From Celeribacter sp. PS-C1 (lineage in GTDB: Bacteria > Pseudomonadota > Alphaproteobacteria > Rhodobacterales > Rhodobacteraceae), in the NCBI RefSeq assembly GCF_019429625.1, contig NZ_JAHXRW010000003.1, positions 1 through 64,000 on the forward strand: a stretch of DNA of 64,000 bases. The letters are read 5' to 3'. Under the pieces are notes generated by a model. That model had not been told where the DNA came from, searched no databases, and saw only the letters and a program-made list of their open reading frames with translations. The position numbers and the translations under genes were made by a program. This document shows, one piece after another, positions 22,403 through 31,056 of the stretch (its first letter is position 1; the number at the start of each line of letters is the position of its first letter).

Positions 22403-23550
22403 TGGCCGATCTCCACACCCATCGTCTCGGAAGAGGCAGCACCGTCTGCGGCGGTATTGTCGCCAAAATGCGGATCGACCAGCACACCCGCGCGAACAAA
22501 TTCCTGCCCAACGGTGATGATGTCGGCGCGCTCCGGAAGACCTGCGACCCAGATGCCTTCGCGGGTGTCGCGCAGCACAGTCACCGGCGCGAATTCCACA
22601 CGGTTCTCAGGTCCGACAAGACGCAAGCCGATGCGCCCCTCGTCATCCAGCGTGAGCGAGGATTGCGCCACGAGATGCGCCTCGACGCCGGCGGAGGCGA
22701 TGGCGATCTCGACGGTCTGGCCATCTCGGATGGTGTAGTCGGGGTTCGGCACGTCGATCTCGACGCGGAAGGTGCGTGTGGCGGGATCGGCAGAGCGCGA
22801 CAGGAAGGTCACCTGACCCGACACCGTGTCGCCGGTGATCAGCCTCGCGCCCGCCATGGCGCCCAGTTCGATCTTCGACACATCGCTCTCGGAGGCGTAG
22901 CCCACCAGCTTGATCGGATCGAGTTGGATCACCGTGGCGCAAGGGCTACCTGCAGACAGAAATGTCCCAAGCTCCGCCGTGTCGCTTTCCAGAAGTCCTG
23001 CGAAGGGGGCTTTGATCGTCAGGTTTTCGATGTCGCGCTCGACCTGGGCGACGGCGGCACGGGCGCTTTCGACACCCGCCTCTGCGGAGAGAATTTGCGT
23101 CTCGGAGGCATAGCCGCCGCTCGCGAGTTTGCGGGCATTGGCAAGCGAGACCTCGGCTTCGGAGAGTGCGGCTCGCGCCTGCGCAAGGCTCGAATCGCGG
23201 GTGCCCCGGTCGATCTGGCAAAGCGCCTGACCCGCCGCGACGGACGCGCCTTTGCGCAGCGGCTCGTTGATCACACGCCCGGTGGTTTCCGCCGTGACCT
23301 CTACACTGCGCGCAGCTTCGGTCTCGCCGCGCAAGACAACACCGGTCTCGAGCATCTGCGCTGTGGAGTGACGCGCCACGACCGAAACTGCGACATCCTC
23401 TTGTGTCGCTTTCTCAGAAGGCGGCGCGAAATCTTCGCTGATCTCGGCCGTGTCTGTTCCGTCTTCTCCTGTCAGCCGGTCGCGTTCGAAAATAAACAGA
23501 TAGAGACCCACGGTCACAAGCAGGGCGATGAGGATGGAAACGATACGCAT
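22399..23550 (-). CDS. RND efflux membrane-fusion (periplasmic adaptor) protein
   Basis: This 383-residue protein is the periplasmic adaptor of the RND pump. It has an N-terminal membrane anchor (IVSILIALLVTVGLYLFIF) rather than a lipobox. A lipoyl/barrel-sandwich half-motif follows (GRVINEPLRKGASVAAGQALCQID), then an alpha-helical hairpin region (about 140-195, ALSEAEVSLANARKLASGG...), the second lipoyl half (LTIKAPFAGLLESD) and beta-barrel domains. Its stop overlaps the pump start (ATGA), so the two are co-translated. No local regulator gene is adjacent. Confidence 0.88.
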   Translation of the reverse strand: MRIVSILIALLVTVGLYLFIFERDRLTGEDGTDTAEISEDFAPPSEKATQEDVAVSVVARHSTAQMLETGVVLRGETEAARSVEVTAETTGRVINEPLRKGASVAAGQALCQIDRGTRDSSLAQARAALSEAEVSLANARKLASGGYASETQILSAEAGVESARAAVAQVERDIENLTIKAPFAGLLESDTAELGTFLSAGSPCATVIQLDPIKLVGYASESDVSKIELGAMAGARLITGDTVSGQVTFLSRSADPATRTFRVEIDVPNPDYTIRDGQTVEIAIASAGVEAHLVAQSSLTLDDEGRIGLRLVGPENRVEFAPVTVLRDTREGIWVAGLPERADIITVGQEFVRAGVLVDPHFGDNTAADGAASSETMGVEIGQ

Positions 23551-23973
23551 GGTGGGCGGTCCCTGTCTGAGGTCTTGCGAAATTATGTGGTCTCTTGATG
23601 TGTAATGGTTACGATTGGTCCAAAGTGTTGGATCAACCCTATCACGCCTTCAAGAGTTAATAGCTTTAACATTGCGACCAAAATGGGGGAGGTGCGTGAT
23701 TTTCACAAGATCGTGTCGCGCATTTTTCCACTATTTTTCTGTTTTACGCCGCGACACAAAGGCGCTGGGGCGAATTTTTAGAGTGCAGCGGTGGCAGCTT
23801 CTGTGTTTGTGCACAGTGCAGCGGCTTTGTGTTGTATGTCAGGCCGATGCAAGGCCGGGTCTTGGCATTCTGTCGAAGATCGGGGTAAGAGGGTGCACAA
23901 GTTTTGAAACGATATGACACCGAGGGTGTCACTCCGGCGCGCAAAGCGCAGGAGGTCAGGGCAGGGGGCAGAC
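23551..23973. other. 423-bp divergent control region without a gene
   Basis: The stretch separates the divergent efflux and yfgM-like genes and must hold both promoters. Visible elements are an 8-bp inverted repeat with a 29-nt spacer (GTGTCGCG 23713-23720, CGCGACAC 23750-23757), a direct repeat AGTGCAGCGG (23782-23791 and 23815-23824, 33 bp apart), and a short inverted pair GACACC/GGTGTC (23916-23930). The part around 23720-23745 is unusually T-rich. No protein-coding frame here is convincing. Confidence 0.5.
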
Positions 23974-24627
23974 GTGAGCCACAGCGATACCTTTATCGAG
24001 GAAGTGACCGAAGAGGTCCGCCGCGACAAATTCTATGGCTTTCTGAAGAAATACGGCTGGATTGGAATCGTCGCTGTGCTGGCCCTCGTGGGCGGCGCGG
24101 CATTCAACGAATATTCCAAAGCCCAGGCTCGCGCTCAGGCCGAGGCCACGGGTGATGCGTTGACCGCAGCACTCGGACAGGAAACCGCCGAGGCGCGTGC
24201 AGAAGCTCTGGCTCAGGTGACGGCCGAGGGTGATGCCCGCGTCATTGCCGCCATGTTGCGCGCGGGCGAATTGCATGCCGCAGGCGATGCCAAAGGCGCG
24301 CTGTCGGTTTTGGCGCCTCTGATGGCCGACGACATGCTGGCCCCGGTCTATCGTGATCTGGCGGTTCTGAAATCCGCCATGATCGGTGCCGGAGAGATTG
24401 CGCCTGAGGACCGTGTGACGCAACTGGCCGCGATCGCCAGCCCTGGCGCGCCATACCGCCTTTTGGCCGAGGAACAAATTGCCGCCGCTCAGGTTGAAAT
24501 GGGCGAGGTTCAGGCCGCGATTGAAGGCTATCGGGCAATCTCGCAGGACGTTGAGGCAAGTAATTCCTTGCGTCGGCGCGCGGCACAGATGATTGTGGCC
24601 CTTGGGGCCGATCCCGTGGCCGAGTAA
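23974..24627 (+). CDS. YfgM-like membrane-anchored TPR protein
   Basis: The 217-residue protein has a short cytoplasmic N-terminus, one membrane helix (YGWIGIVAVLALVGGAAF, about 25-45), and a periplasmic region of alanine-rich helical repeats of the TPR_21 type. Homologues such as YfgM associate with the SecYEG translocon and periplasmic chaperones. I chose the GTG at 23974 (SHSDTFIEEVTEEVRRDKFYGF), which gives the family's usual N-terminus; the ATG at 23914 adds 20 basic residues without homology and falls in an inverted repeat. It is followed by bamB and der, the same order as in Escherichia coli (yfgM-bamB-der), which supports the assignment. Confidence 0.8.
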   Translation: MSHSDTFIEEVTEEVRRDKFYGFLKKYGWIGIVAVLALVGGAAFNEYSKAQARAQAEATGDALTAALGQETAEARAEALAQVTAEGDARVIAAMLRAGELHAAGDAKGALSVLAPLMADDMLAPVYRDLAVLKSAMIGAGEIAPEDRVTQLAAIASPGAPYRLLAEEQIAAAQVEMGEVQAAIEGYRAISQDVEASNSLRRRAAQMIVALGADPVAE

Positions 24628-24710
24628 AATTGGCGAATTGTGTCAACAACGTAAGAATGTGACGAGTGCAAGAGATGCGTCGGGATCGTGTTAAGAAAGG
24701 GAGTGCAGGT

Positions 24711-26042
24711 ATGATCGGTCGATCGGGCAAAGCGGGGCTTTTCATAGCGATGCTGGCGTTGACCGCCTGTGGGGCGGGGCGTGAAGAGATACTGACGGGC
24801 CCGCGTGTCGATCTGCGTGATGGCTCGCCGCTGGCGAATGCGGACACGGGACCGGTGCAGAACCGCAGCGTGGCGATTTCTCTGGGCCAACAGGTGTCGC
24901 GTGACGCCTGGACCATGACGGGCGCCGGGCGGATGCATGCCTCCGGTCACAACGCATTCACCTCCGGCACGCCGACACTCGCTTGGACCTCTGATATCGG
25001 TCAGGGCAAGACCCGCAAGACCCGCCTCACCGTTGATCCGGTCGCCGCACAAGGGATCGTTGTGGCAATGGACGCCGAGGCGCGTTTGACCGCCGTCTCC
25101 GCCAGCTCAGGTGGCAAGGTCTGGTCCGTCGATCTGACGCCTGCGGGCGAGAAGTCCGGCAAAGTCTTTGGTGGCGCTCTGGCGATCTCGGGCAACGTGG
25201 TCTATGCGACCACCGGCTACGGCGATCTCGTGGCGCTCGATCTGCGAAGCGGTGGCGAGATTTGGCGCCAGCGCCTCGATTCCGTCGGCGCAGCTGGCCT
25301 GACGGTGCATGACGGTCTGGCCTATGTCACTGCAGGTAATGGCAAGGCTTGGGCGATTGAGACCGCGAACGGCCGCGTCAAATGGCAGGTCACCGGTCCC
25401 GAAAGCGTGACCTCGCGCGTCGGCGCCGTGTCGCCCGCAGTGTCCGACAAATTCGCGATCCTGCCCTTTGCTTCGGGCGATCTCTACGGTGTCTTCCGTC
25501 AGGGCGGCATCCGCTATTGGACCGCGTCGCTTGCCGGTCAGCGCAGAGGCGTGGTTTACGCCAACGTCTCAGACATCACCTCCGATCCGGTGGTTGTGGG
25601 CAACACCTTCTATGTCGGCAATCAGGCCGGACGGTATGCCGCGTTCAACATTGAGACCGGCACGCGGATCTGGACGGCGGATGAAGGCGCTTATAGCCCG
25701 GCGTCCATCGTGGGCGGTTCTGTCTTCATCGTCACGGATCGCAACGAGTTGGTGCGCCTGTCGGCCTCGTCTGGCGAGCGCATCTGGGGCGTGCAGCTGC
25801 CGTATTTCACCACCGACAAGGTGCGCAAACGCAAAACCGTCTTTGCGCATTACGGCCCGGTCGCTGCGGGTGGCAAGCTTTGGGTTGCCTCTGACGATGG
25901 TGTGCTGCGCGGCTTCGACCCTGCGTCCGGCGCGCTGGCCTCTCGGGTCACGCTGCCGAAAGGCGCTGCGTCGGATCCGATCGTTGTGGGCGGTGTGATG
26001 TATCTTCTGCTCGAAGACGGCTCTCTGGCCGCTTTGCGCTAA
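24711..26042 (+). CDS. bamB: Outer-membrane assembly lipoprotein BamB (PQQ-like beta-propeller)
   Basis: The 443-residue protein starts with a lipoprotein signal peptide whose lipobox is LTAC. It continues as an eight-bladed propeller of PQQ-like repeats, seen as repeated patterns such as GGKVWSVDL, GGEIWRQRL, GRVKWQV, GTRIWTAD and GERIWGVQ. BamB is an accessory subunit of the Bam complex that inserts outer-membrane proteins. The start at 24711 has GGGAG at proper spacing; a longer start at 24666 would put 15 basic residues before the signal. It lies between the yfgM-like gene and der, a conserved order. It acts with BamE, encoded at 46749, and with the SurA and LptD genes at the right end. 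Confidence 0.9.
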   Translation: MIGRSGKAGLFIAMLALTACGAGREEILTGPRVDLRDGSPLANADTGPVQNRSVAISLGQQVSRDAWTMTGAGRMHASGHNAFTSGTPTLAWTSDIGQGKTRKTRLTVDPVAAQGIVVAMDAEARLTAVSASSGGKVWSVDLTPAGEKSGKVFGGALAISGNVVYATTGYGDLVALDLRSGGEIWRQRLDSVGAAGLTVHDGLAYVTAGNGKAWAIETANGRVKWQVTGPESVTSRVGAVSPAVSDKFAILPFASGDLYGVFRQGGIRYWTASLAGQRRGVVYANVSDITSDPVVVGNTFYVGNQAGRYAAFNIETGTRIWTADEGAYSPASIVGGSVFIVTDRNELVRLSASSGERIWGVQLPYFTTDKVRKRKTVFAHYGPVAAGGKLWVASDDGVLRGFDPASGALASRVTLPKGAASDPIVVGGVMYLLLEDGSLAALR

Positions 26043-26078
26043 AGCGTTTTTCGAGACGCGTATGAAATCTCTTTGACG

Positions 26079-26109
26079 AGCGGCCCCGAACACGTGTATC
26101 GGGGCCGCT
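26079..26109 (+). terminator. Strong hairpin between bamB and der
   Basis: AGCGGCCCCGA (26079-26089) pairs perfectly with TCGGGGCCGCT (26099-26109). The 9-nt loop contains the palindrome ACACGTGT. The following bases (GACACTTGTTTT) give only a poor T-tract. It probably ends or attenuates the bamB transcript before der. Confidence 0.55.
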
Positions 26110-26133
26110 TGACACTTGTTTTGGAGCCTGTCC

Positions 26134-27651
26134 ATGTCCTTTTCGCTTGCCCTTGTCGGTCGTCCCAATGTGGGCAAATCGACCCTGTTCAACCGCCTTG
26201 TCGGGCGGCGGCTGGCTTTGGTCGATGACCAGCCGGGCGTGACGCGCGACCTGCGCGAAGGCGAGGCCAAGCTTGGCGATCTGCGGTTCACCGTGATCGA
26301 CACGGCGGGGCTTGAAGAAGCGACCGATGAGAGCCTTCAGGGCCGGATGCGCAAGCTCACCGAACGCGCGGTCGATATGGCGGACGTGTGCCTCTTTATG
26401 GTGGACGGGCGTGCAGGGGTTCTGCCCGCCGATGAGGTCTTTGCCGAGATTCTGCGCAAACGTGCCAAACATGTGATCCTCGCCGTGAACAAGGCCGAGG
26501 GGCAGGCGGGCGAAAGCGGATTTCTGGAGGCCTACGGGCTGGGCATCGGCGAACCTCTGCGGCTCTCTGCCGAACATGGTGAAGGCATGCCGGATTTGTA
26601 TGAGGCGCTCAAACCACTTGCTGAAGTGTTCGACCTTCGCTCTGCCGAAGAGCAACCCGAGGTCGATGTCGAACTGACCGAGGAAGAACAGGAACTGGGC
26701 GAGGGCGAAGACATCGGCGGCGCGTCGCGCGATTTCACGCTGGATAAGCCGCTGCAAATCGCTGTTGTGGGCCGTCCGAACGCCGGGAAATCGACGCTGA
26801 TCAACAAGCTCTTGGGCGAAGATCGTTTGCTCACCGGTCCTGAGGCCGGGATCACCCGCGACAGTATTTCCGTGACCATGACGTGGAACGGCACCCCGGT
26901 GCGGGTGTTCGACACGGCGGGGATGCGCAAAAAGGCCAAGGTGCAGGAAAAGCTCGAAAAGCTGTCCGTCGCCGATGGATTGCGCGCGGTGAAATTCGCC
27001 GAGGTCGTGGTGGTCCTGCTCGATGTGTCCATTCCGTTTGAACAACAGGACCTGCGCATCGCTGATCTGGCGGAGCGCGAGGGCCGAGCCGTGGTGATCG
27101 CGGTGAACAAATGGGACGAGGAAAAGGACAAATCCAACAAGGCGAAAGAACTGCGCGAAGAGTTCGCGCGTCTTTTGCCGCAGCTCCGTGGCGCACAGCT
27201 GGTGACCGTGTCGGCGATGACCGGCAAGAACTTGGATAAGCTGCAAGAAGCCATCCTCAATGCCCATGCGATCTGGAATCGTCGTGTGTCGACCTCGCGT
27301 CTGAACTCCTGGCTCGGTGCCATGACGCAGGCCCACCCGCCGCCTGCGCCCGGTGGCCGTCGGATCAAGCTTCGCTATATGACGCAGGTGAAAGCTCGCC
27401 CGCCGCAATTCGTGGTGATGTGCTCGCATCCGGACGAGTTGAACGACAGCTATAAACGCTATCTGATCAACGGGTTGCGCGAAGACTTCGACATGCCGGG
27501 GACGCCGATCCGGCTGTTCTTCCGCTCTCAGGCGGACAAGAACCCCTATAAGAACAAGACGAAATCCACGCCGTCGCGCTTGCGCAAGCATTTGGGCAAA
27601 GACCGTGCGGATGCGCCGAAGGTCAAGAAACAGCGGCCCCCGAAGCGGTGA
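26134..27651 (+). CDS. der: Ribosome-assembly GTPase Der (EngA)
   Basis: This 505-residue protein has the two tandem GTPase domains unique to Der. The first begins GRPNVGKST (about 8-16) with DTAG and the second begins GRPNAGKST (about 211-219) with [11 protein letters not shown]-like C-terminal domain and a basic tail follow. Der is essential for 50S subunit maturation. The linker between the domains is acidic ([22 protein letters not shown]), as usual in the family. The start at 26134 places the first P-loop at the normal position. The gene ends at a strong terminator shared with xth. Confidence 0.95.
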   Translation: MSFSLALVGRPNVGKSTLFNRLVGRRLALVDDQPGVTRDLREGEAKLGDLRFTVIDTAGLEEATDESLQGRMRKLTERAVDMADVCLFMVDGRAGVLPADEVFAEILRKRAKHVILAVNKAEGQAGESGFLEAYGLGIGEPLRLSAEHGEGMPDLYEALKPLAEVFDLRSAEEQPEVDVELTEEEQELGEGEDIGGASRDFTLDKPLQIAVVGRPNAGKSTLINKLLGEDRLLTGPEAGITRDSISVTMTWNGTPVRVFDTAGMRKKAKVQEKLEKLSVADGLRAVKFAEVVVVLLDVSIPFEQQDLRIADLAEREGRAVVIAVNKWDEEKDKSNKAKELREEFARLLPQLRGAQLVTVSAMTGKNLDKLQEAILNAHAIWNRRVSTSRLNSWLGAMTQAHPPPAPGGRRIKLRYMTQVKARPPQFVVMCSHPDELNDSYKRYLINGLREDFDMPGTPIRLFFRSQADKNPYKNKTKSTPSRLRKHLGKDRADAPKVKKQRPPKR

Positions 27652-27674
27652 GGCGTTGGACGCTAGAAACAAAG

Positions 27675-27700
27675 AAGGGAGGCGTTATGCCTCCCTTTTT
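27675..27700. terminator. Bidirectional terminator between der and xth
   Basis: GGGAGGC (27677-27683) pairs with GCCTCCC (27689-27695) around the loop GTTAT. TTTTT follows on the plus strand and A residues precede the stem, so it can end both convergent transcripts. Confidence 0.85.
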
Positions 27701-27703
27701 ACG

Positions 27704-28534
27704 TTAAAGGTCGAGATCAACCCAGATCGGCACGTGATCGGAGGGCTTGTCTTTGGCGCGCGTGTAGGCGTCGATTTGACAGTCGGTCAGGAGATCGGCG
27801 GCCTGTGGCGACAAGAGGAAATGGTCGATGCGGATGCCGTCGTTTTTCTCGAACGCGCCCGCTTGGTAATCCCAAAACGTATAGGTCTCCGGCGCACCGT
27901 TGCGAACGCGGAGCGCATCCGTCAAGCCGAGGTTCATGAGTTTGCGGAACTTGGCGCGGCTCTCAGGGCGGAACAGTGCGTCCTCTTTCCAGGCTTCCGG
28001 GCGTTTGGCGTCCTCGGGCTGCGGGATCAGGTTGTAATCACCCGCCATGAGGAAGGGCTGTTCCTCGGCCAAAAGCTCTTGCGCGCGGGCCGTCAGCCGG
28101 TCGAACCATTTGAGTTTGAAGTCATATTTCGAACCGGGCACAGGCGCGCCGTCGCTGTTCAGATCGACCGGGTTGCCATTCGGGAGGTACAGCCCGCAAA
28201 TGCGGATCGCGCCCTTGTCGCCGACCACGGTGGCCTCGATGTAACGCGCCTCTTCGTCATCGGCGCCGTCGCGGCCCGTGCCTTCAGCGCCGGGAAGGCC
28301 GCGGGTGACGTCTTCCAGTGGCAGTTTCGACAGGAGAGCGACGCCGTTGAACGACTTTTGCCCGTGGGTTTCAACGTTATAGCCCATGTCTTCGAACAGC
28401 TCGCGGGGGAAGTTTTCATCGACGGATTTGATTTCTTGCAAGATCGCCACATCCGGCTCGGCCTCTTTCAGCCAGTCTTGCAGGGCGTTCGCCCGCGCTT
28501 TGATGCCGTTGATGTTGAAGCTGGCGATTTTCAT
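27704..28534 (-). CDS. xth: Exodeoxyribonuclease III
   Basis: The 276-residue enzyme is a metal-dependent AP endonuclease/3'-exonuclease of base-excision repair. Motifs of the EEP superfamily are the N-terminal MKIASFNINGIKAR, the metal glutamate in ILQEIKS, GDYNLIP with the catalytic Asp and Asn, and the C-terminal SDHVPIWVDL with the catalytic His. A strong AAGGAG sits 8 nt before the ATG. It stands alone between der and the flavoprotein gene. Confidence 0.93.
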   Translation of the reverse strand: MKIASFNINGIKARANALQDWLKEAEPDVAILQEIKSVDENFPRELFEDMGYNVETHGQKSFNGVALLSKLPLEDVTRGLPGAEGTGRDGADDEEARYIEATVVGDKGAIRICGLYLPNGNPVDLNSDGAPVPGSKYDFKLKWFDRLTARAQELLAEEQPFLMAGDYNLIPQPEDAKRPEAWKEDALFRPESRAKFRKLMNLGLTDALRVRNGAPETYTFWDYQAGAFEKNDGIRIDHFLLSPQAADLLTDCQIDAYTRAKDKPSDHVPIWVDLDL

Positions 28535-28627
28535 TACGGCTCTCCTTGGTTTGCCTCTTTTTAGGGGGCGCGTGCGGCGAGGGAAAGGGGATGTTCCCAG
28601 AAGGCCGATAATGCTTTGAATTGGTCG

Positions 28628-29824
28628 TCAGGCTTTGGCCGCAATCGCGCGACCCGCCGCCGCAGCCGAGGCCCATGCCCATTGGAAATTATAGCCGCCG
28701 AGCCAGCCGGTGACGTCGACCACTTCGCCGATGAAATAGAGGCCGGGGAGGGATTTGGCTTCCATGGTTTTCGACGACAAGGCGTCGGTGTCCACGCCGC
28801 CCAAGGTGACTTCTGCGGTGCGGTAACCTTCGGAGCCGGTGGGTTTCAATGTCAAACCATGAAGCTGATCGGCGAGCGCACGGAGCGCCTTGTCAGAGTG
28901 ATCGGCGAGGTTGCCCTTTAGCTGGAATTTCTCCGCCAAAGCCGTCGCGAGTTTGGCGGGGAAGAGGGTGGCCAGCGCCGTTTGCATCTGGCGCCGGCCA
29001 TTTTGTGCGCGCTCGGATTTCAAGGCTTCGAAGGCGTCCCCGCTGGGCAACAGATCGACGGTGATCGCATCGCCTTCGCGCCAATAGTTCGACACTTGCA
29101 GGATCGAAGGGCCTGACAGGCCGCGATGGGTGAACAAAAGCGCCTCGTCGAAAGAGGTGCCGTTGGCCGTAACCCGTCCGTCCAGTGCTGTGCCGGAAAG
29201 TGGTGCGATCCAGTCGAGTTCATGCGGTGCGAAGGTCAGGGGCACGAGACCGGGGCGGGTGTCGAGGACCGTGAGGTCGAACTGCTCGGCGATCTGGTAG
29301 CCCAGTCCGGTGGCGCCCATTTTGGGGATCGACTTGCCACCCGTGGCGATGACGAGGTTGCGACACTGAATAGAGGTGCCGTTCAGCGTGACGATGAACT
29401 GATGCCCGTCGTGGCGGATTTCGCCCACCTCCGTGGACAGCCGGATCTCTGCGCCTCGCGCCTCGGCCAAAAGCATCTCGATGATCGCGGCGGATTTGCC
29501 GTCACAGAACAACTGACCCAGACCTTTTTCCGGGTTTTTCTCATGCCATGTGATGCCATGTCTGGCCAAAAGATCGATGAAATCCCATTGCGTGTAACGC
29601 GCCAGAGCGGATTTCATGAAATGCGGATTGGCGGAGAGGTAGTTTTGCGCCTCGGCATAGAGATTGGTGAAATTGCACCGCCCGCCGCCGGAAATGCGGA
29701 CCTTGTCAGCCGGGCGCTTGGCGTGATCAACCACCAGCACGGACGCGCCCTTTTCAGTGGCGAATTTCGCGCAGAAAAGCCCGGCAGCGCCCGCGCCCAA
29801 GATGATCGTGTCAAACTGTTCCAT
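28628..29824 (-). CDS. HI0933-family NAD(P)/FAD-dependent flavoprotein
   Basis: This 398-residue flavoprotein starts with the dinucleotide-binding motif GAGAAGLFCAK. It carries the family signature VRISGGGRCNFTN near residues 42-54, a second GxG motif (IATGGKSIPKMGATG) and a C-terminal FAD-contact segment (GLYFIGEVVDVTGWLGGYNFQWAWASG-like). The family includes HI0933 and the bile-acid enzyme BaiN, and most members have no known substrate. The ribosome-binding site is weak (CCGGGCT). No functional link to its neighbours is evident. Confidence 0.85.
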   Translation of the reverse strand: MEQFDTIILGAGAAGLFCAKFATEKGASVLVVDHAKRPADKVRISGGGRCNFTNLYAEAQNYLSANPHFMKSALARYTQWDFIDLLARHGITWHEKNPEKGLGQLFCDGKSAAIIEMLLAEARGAEIRLSTEVGEIRHDGHQFIVTLNGTSIQCRNLVIATGGKSIPKMGATGLGYQIAEQFDLTVLDTRPGLVPLTFAPHELDWIAPLSGTALDGRVTANGTSFDEALLFTHRGLSGPSILQVSNYWREGDAITVDLLPSGDAFEALKSERAQNGRRQMQTALATLFPAKLATALAEKFQLKGNLADHSDKALRALADQLHGLTLKPTGSEGYRTAEVTLGGVDTDALSSKTMEAKSLPGLYFIGEVVDVTGWLGGYNFQWAWASAAAAGRAIAAKA

Positions 29825-29887
29825 AGCCCGGTTTGAGCAGGGCGCGGGTCACATTGCAAGCCCGGAAACTCCTCCGGCGATAGAACC

Positions 29888-29917
29888 AAAAAAGGCCCCC
29901 GAAACGAGAGCCTTTTT
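29888..29917 (-). terminator. Terminator of the small secreted-protein gene
   Basis: On the minus strand AAAAAGGC and GCCTTTTTT arms flank a 13-nt loop just after the stop of the gene ending at 29940. The A- and T-rich flanks suggest it can also act in the other direction. Confidence 0.55.
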
Positions 29918-29939
29918 CACGACTGTGGGAGGTGCAGTC

Positions 29940-30284
29940 TTAGTGGTCGTTCACCTCGGCGGTGGCAGCCGGGGTCGTCGTGTCGTCGGTGTAGAGCACG
30001 GTCAGCACGTCTTTCAGAGGCTGGGTGCGGAACTCGATGCGGACATTGGTGTTGGCGCCAGCTTTGACCGGTGCGGAGCCGAGAACTTTGCCTTCGACAC
30101 CGTCACGCGCATCATAGGCGTAAACGACGCCAGCACTGTCCGCGCGCACGAGTTCGAGGGTAACACCGGAGTTGGTGTTTTGTGCTTCGCCGGGTTTGAT
30201 ATAGCCAGCGCCTGCGAATGCGGCGGAGCCTGCAAGGGTGACAGCAGCGGCGGCGAGAACGGTTTTAACGGTATGTTTGGTCAT
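29940..30284 (-). CDS. Small secreted protein of unknown function
   Basis: The 114-residue product has a clear signal peptide (KTVLAAAAVTLAGSAAFA), leaving a periplasmic or exported domain of about 90 residues. That domain is made of alternating beta-like segments (SGVTLELVRADSAGVVYAYDA, NTNVRIEFRT) and has no cysteine. I do not recognise the family. The start at 30284 follows AAAAGGA; a longer in-frame start at 30341 adds a non-signal leader. It is followed by its own terminator and stands alone, so it is probably an independent transcription unit. Confidence 0.65.
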   Translation of the reverse strand: MTKHTVKTVLAAAAVTLAGSAAFAGAGYIKPGEAQNTNSGVTLELVRADSAGVVYAYDARDGVEGKVLGSAPVKAGANTNVRIEFRTQPLKDVLTVLYTDDTTTPAATAEVNDH

Positions 30285-30514
30285 TTTAATGGTCCTTTTG
30301 TTCTTGAGAGCGACAGGGAAGCTCCCTTCTTGCCTCTCCATATGGCGCTTTGAGGTGGGATGGTAAGTCCCTGTAAGCTCACAATGGTGTGTGCGAAAAA
30401 TGACATCACGAAGTGTTTACCTGTGCAAGTGTGCGTGTGGGGAGACTTACACGCTCGACGGAAAATCCTGCGGCTTGTCTTGGCGCGGGAACTTCGGCAA
30501 CCAACTGAGGCAAC

Positions 30515-30538
30515 AAAAAAGGAGGCCCGCGGGCCTCC
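30515..30538 (-). terminator. Terminator of erpA
   Basis: The 18-bp palindrome GGAGGCCCGCGGGCCTCC (30521-30538) is followed on the minus strand by six T, right after the erpA stop region. Confidence 0.85.
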
Positions 30539-30568
30539 ATCTGCTTGGTCTGGTTTGACGCGGACGTC

Positions 30569-30901
30569 TTACATCGAAAAGGACACGCCGCAGCCGCAGG
30601 CCGAGGTCGCATTCGGATTGTCGATCACAAAGCGCGCGCCGATCAGCTCTTCGGTGAAATCGATCGTCGCGTTTTCTAGAAAGGGCAGGGACACAGGGTC
30701 GATCACCACCGTGCCGCCATCGCCCGCCAGCACCACATCATCCTCGGCAGGTGCGTCCAGCGTAATGTCATATTGAAACCCCGAACATCCGCCGCCTTCA
30801 ACCGCCACGCGCAGCGCCTTGTCCTCGCCAGTCGCGGCGTTAATCTCGGCCAAACGCGCATAGGCGCGAGAGGTCACTTTCGGGGGCAAGGTGAGGGCCA
30901 T
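30569..30901 (-). CDS. erpA: Iron-sulfur cluster insertion protein, HesB/IscA family (ErpA-like)
   Basis: This 110-residue A-type carrier delivers iron-sulfur clusters to target enzymes. The three conserved cysteines are present: one in VEGGGCSGFQY (about residue 39) and two in the C-terminal SACGCGVSF. The length and motif spacing fit ErpA/IscA; the exact subtype is an inference. It is divergent from dgt, with a 155-bp gap, and ends at a strong terminator. Confidence 0.87.
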   Translation of the reverse strand: MALTLPPKVTSRAYARLAEINAATGEDKALRVAVEGGGCSGFQYDITLDAPAEDDVVLAGDGGTVVIDPVSLPFLENATIDFTEELIGARFVIDNPNATSACGCGVSFSM

Positions 30902-30967
30902 GGTGTCGATCCCGGGGGTTCAGACTGAAAAAACAGTCCTTTATTGCGAAAAAGCGACGTCATCTGT

Positions 30968-30996
30968 TTGTCGCGGGTCTCTGAGCACAATATAGT
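30968..30996 (+). promoter_or_regulatory. Sigma-70-type promoter for dgt
   Basis: TTGTCG (30968-30973) and TATAGT (30991-30996) are 17 bp apart and lie about 60 bp before the dgt start, in the right orientation. Confidence 0.45.
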
Positions 30997-31056
30997 TGTG
31001 GAAAACTCAGGCGACAAGGTGGGGGCGTGTAAGCCCCACTGTGGAAAAGAGAACAG

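Noticed and set aside
25948-27672. Very long minus-strand open frame opposite bamB and der
   Set aside because: It mirrors the codons of der, a clear GTPase on the plus strand. Its translation is Arg/His-rich without recognisable domains, the usual shadow of GC-rich genes.
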